Positions 6,476-7,193 of a stretch of 7,193 nucleotides of DNA are shown here, piece after piece; positions within the stretch are counted from its first letter, which is position 1; every line of letters starts with the position of its first letter. The translations under genes were made by a program, and so were the position numbers. Where the stretch lies: the NCBI GenBank assembly GCA_027621615.1, contig JAQCBC010000039.1:1-7193 (forward strand), given 5' to 3'. The notes under the pieces are model-generated. The model was not told the origin of the DNA. It saw nothing but the letters and a program-made list of their open reading frames with translations, and made no database searches. Source of the stretch: a bacterium (lineage in GTDB: Bacteria > Margulisbacteria > Marinamargulisbacteria > UBA6595).

Positions 6476-6925
6476 ATGATTTCAATAGCATTAGGTAATC
6501 CATCATCACTAGCTAGTTCAAGAAGACTAGAGAGTGCAAGTTTTCCAGGGGAACCCACAAGTAGGAGATCACAAAGTCAGGGGGAATATAGTTCCCAGCA
6601 TACAGTAGGGGAAACTAGTATGCCAATCATGAATGGGATTGAGACTGGTCATATTCTTGAGCACATTAGACAACAAGAAATAAATATAAGCAATGATCAA
6701 GCAGTCAGGGACCTACTAGTAAGTGAGCTAGCAGAAACGAGATCACATAACGAACAACTGATAATCCAAATCAATGCATTGGTTAATGTGTTGCATAATC
6801 AAGAAGTTCAATTTAAACTAGGGAGTAAGGGGGTGTTCTGTTTAGTGTTATTGGTGGTTTCTCTGTTTTCCTCAGGTTTTTTAGCAGGTTATGGATTTAG
6901 TCCTTCAAACGGTGCACAAAGATAG
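6476..6925 (+). CDS. Unrecognised 149-residue protein with coiled coil and C-terminal membrane anchor
   Basis: I do not recognise a family. Residues 1-50 are Ser/Arg/Gln-rich, low in complexity and probably disordered (SSLASSRRLESAS; TSRRSQSQ). Residues about 55-113 look helical and partly coiled-coil (ILEHIRQQEINI; LIIQINALVNVLHNQEVQF). Residues 119-141 form one hydrophobic membrane segment with a GFLAG GxxxG motif at 134-138, leaving an 8-residue tail. Positive charge before the segment (FKLGSKG) and the short tail suggest a tail-anchored protein with its bulk in the cytoplasm; this is inference. There is no signal peptide. All eight arginines are AGA or AGG, unlike the CGN-using block upstream, and the gene is clearly AT-richer, consistent with transfer. 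A strong Shine-Dalgarno supports expression. The stop codon lies inside a repeat related to the neighbouring transposase 3' end, so the C-terminus may have been altered. Confidence 0.7.
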   Translation: MISIALGNPSSLASSRRLESASFPGEPTSRRSQSQGEYSSQHTVGETSMPIMNGIETGHILEHIRQQEINISNDQAVRDLLVSELAETRSHNEQLIIQINALVNVLHNQEVQFKLGSKGVFCLVLLVVSLFSSGFLAGYGFSPSNGAQR

Positions 6926-6954
6926 ATATATATAGGGCTGCATCTTAGCAGTGG
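6918..6954. repeat. Imperfect direct repeat, copy A (related to the IS1 transposase 3' end)
   Basis: Apart from an extra TATATA at 6929-6934, this stretch matches 7016-7046 at 25 of 31 positions, including AAAGATAGATA and CATCTT. On the minus strand it reads, in register with the transposase ending DVALSIF, as DAALYISIF preceded by a stop. It may be a decayed remnant of a second IS copy. It contains the stop codon of the 149-residue gene. Confidence 0.55.
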
Positions 6955-7012
6955 TTTTGTGGGTTTAGCGCATTTGAGCAAACGCCAGACCATAGCTTTT
7001 TGAGAGTTTTAA

Positions 7013-7193
7013 CTAAAAGATAGATAGCGCTACATCTTGGTAATGCTGAAAGATATGAGGCTGCTCCAAGGCAGTCAAGAGTTTCAGGGAAAGCCCAACC
7101 AATTCGTCTGATTTAGAAACAACTTTTGTTCGTCTTGTCATGCGCCCCAAATAATGCCTCGTGTTACTATTATCTCGCTCTATAGAAACAGTA
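7013..7193 (-). CDS. IS1-family transposase, C-terminal 59 residues (partial)
   Basis: The minus strand encodes 59 residues from the window edge to a TAG at 7015-7013. The start IERDNSNTRHYLGRMTRR (residues 4-21) followed by TKVVSKS matches the C-terminal signature of the IS1 DDE transposase, as in InsB of IS1 (IERxNxxxRxxLxR..R....SKS). The glutamate of IERDN is at the position of the catalytic Glu of the DDE triad. The ending IFQHYQDVALSIF is a usual family C-terminus. The visible part has no frameshift or stop, so the copy may be intact; the N-terminal domain and the other catalytic residues lie beyond the window. Arginine codons are mixed (CGN and AGR), unlike both neighbours. It is convergent with the 149-residue gene, 87 bases away. 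Confidence 0.88.
   Translation of the reverse strand, partial: TVSIERDNSNTRHYLGRMTRRTKVVSKSDELVGLSLKLLTALEQPHIFQHYQDVALSIF
7016..7046. repeat. Imperfect direct repeat, copy B (inside the transposase 3' end)
   Basis: This is the partner of 6918-6954. It encodes, on the minus strand, the last residues of the transposase (about YQDVALSIF). Similarity to copy A fades beyond about 7046. Confidence 0.55.

Larger units (their letters stand above)
6935..7193 (-). mobile_element. IS1-family insertion sequence, transposase-3' end (partial, boundary approximate)
   Basis: The region holds the C-terminal coding part of an IS1-family transposase reading out of the window on the minus strand, plus about 78 bases downstream of its stop. 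The outer boundary is a guess: GGGCTGC at 6935 begins with GG and TGC elements reminiscent of IS1-family ends and is preceded by AT-rich DNA (6926-6934) of the length of an IS1 target duplication. The other end lies outside the window, so neither terminal repeat nor duplication can be confirmed. Confidence 0.5.

Noticed and set aside
6961..7012. Hairpin around GTTTAGC and GCAAAC as terminator for the 149-residue gene
   Set aside because: The pairing needs a bulge and has no following T-run; it is not convincing.
1..7193. CRISPR array, defence island, tRNA or rRNA
   Set aside because: No regularly spaced repeats, cloverleaf-like segments or rRNA signatures were seen, and the space is filled by recognised genes.

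Overview
The window is bacterial and reads as a block of five conserved, same-strand genes (about 556 to 6317) flanked on both sides by AT-richer accessory DNA. The block encodes HemW (radical-SAM heme chaperone family), AccB (biotin carboxyl carrier protein), RecJ (5'-3' ssDNA exonuclease), a bifunctional-type Rel (p)ppGpp synthetase/hydrolase, and RdgB (XTP/dITP pyrophosphatase). All are normal, intact housekeeping genes except Rel, which ends before the usual C-terminal ACT/RRM domain and has a shortened helical region. I cannot place the organism from this window. The genes are bacterial, use mid-GC codons with arginine almost only as CGN, use one TTG start, and mostly lack a well-placed Shine-Dalgarno sequence. 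This fits several phyla that rely little on Shine-Dalgarno initiation.

Layout. 1-425 (minus): 5' part of a DUF898/YjgN-family membrane protein gene, cut by the window edge. 426-555: a 130-base AT-rich divergent spacer with a perfect 13-bp tandem duplication and three TTGACA hexamers. 556-1719 hemW; 1756-2214 accB; 2217-3962 recJ (TTG start, 2 bases after accB); 3964-5754 rel (1 base after recJ); 5730-6317 rdgB (overlaps rel by 25 bases). 6318-6475: AT-rich spacer with a 7-bp inverted repeat and a strong Shine-Dalgarno. 6476-6925: an unrecognised 149-residue protein with a predicted coiled coil and C-terminal membrane anchor. 6926-7193: the end of an IS1-family insertion sequence on the minus strand, with the last 59 codons of its transposase at 7013-7193.

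How the genes relate. accB-recJ-rel-rdgB are packed so tightly that they are probably one transcription unit; hemW may be read into it or have its own promoter. Rel and RdgB both act on purine nucleotides (alarmone turnover and removal of deaminated ITP/XTP), and their coding overlap suggests coupled translation. RecJ serves recombinational repair, while AccB and HemW serve fatty-acid synthesis and heme handling, so the cluster is not one pathway.

I found no defence system, CRISPR array, tRNA or rRNA. The less ordinary signals are the shortened Rel, possible near-leaderless promoters at hemW and accB, the compositionally foreign 149-residue membrane protein, and a decayed-looking repeat of the transposase 3' end next to it.
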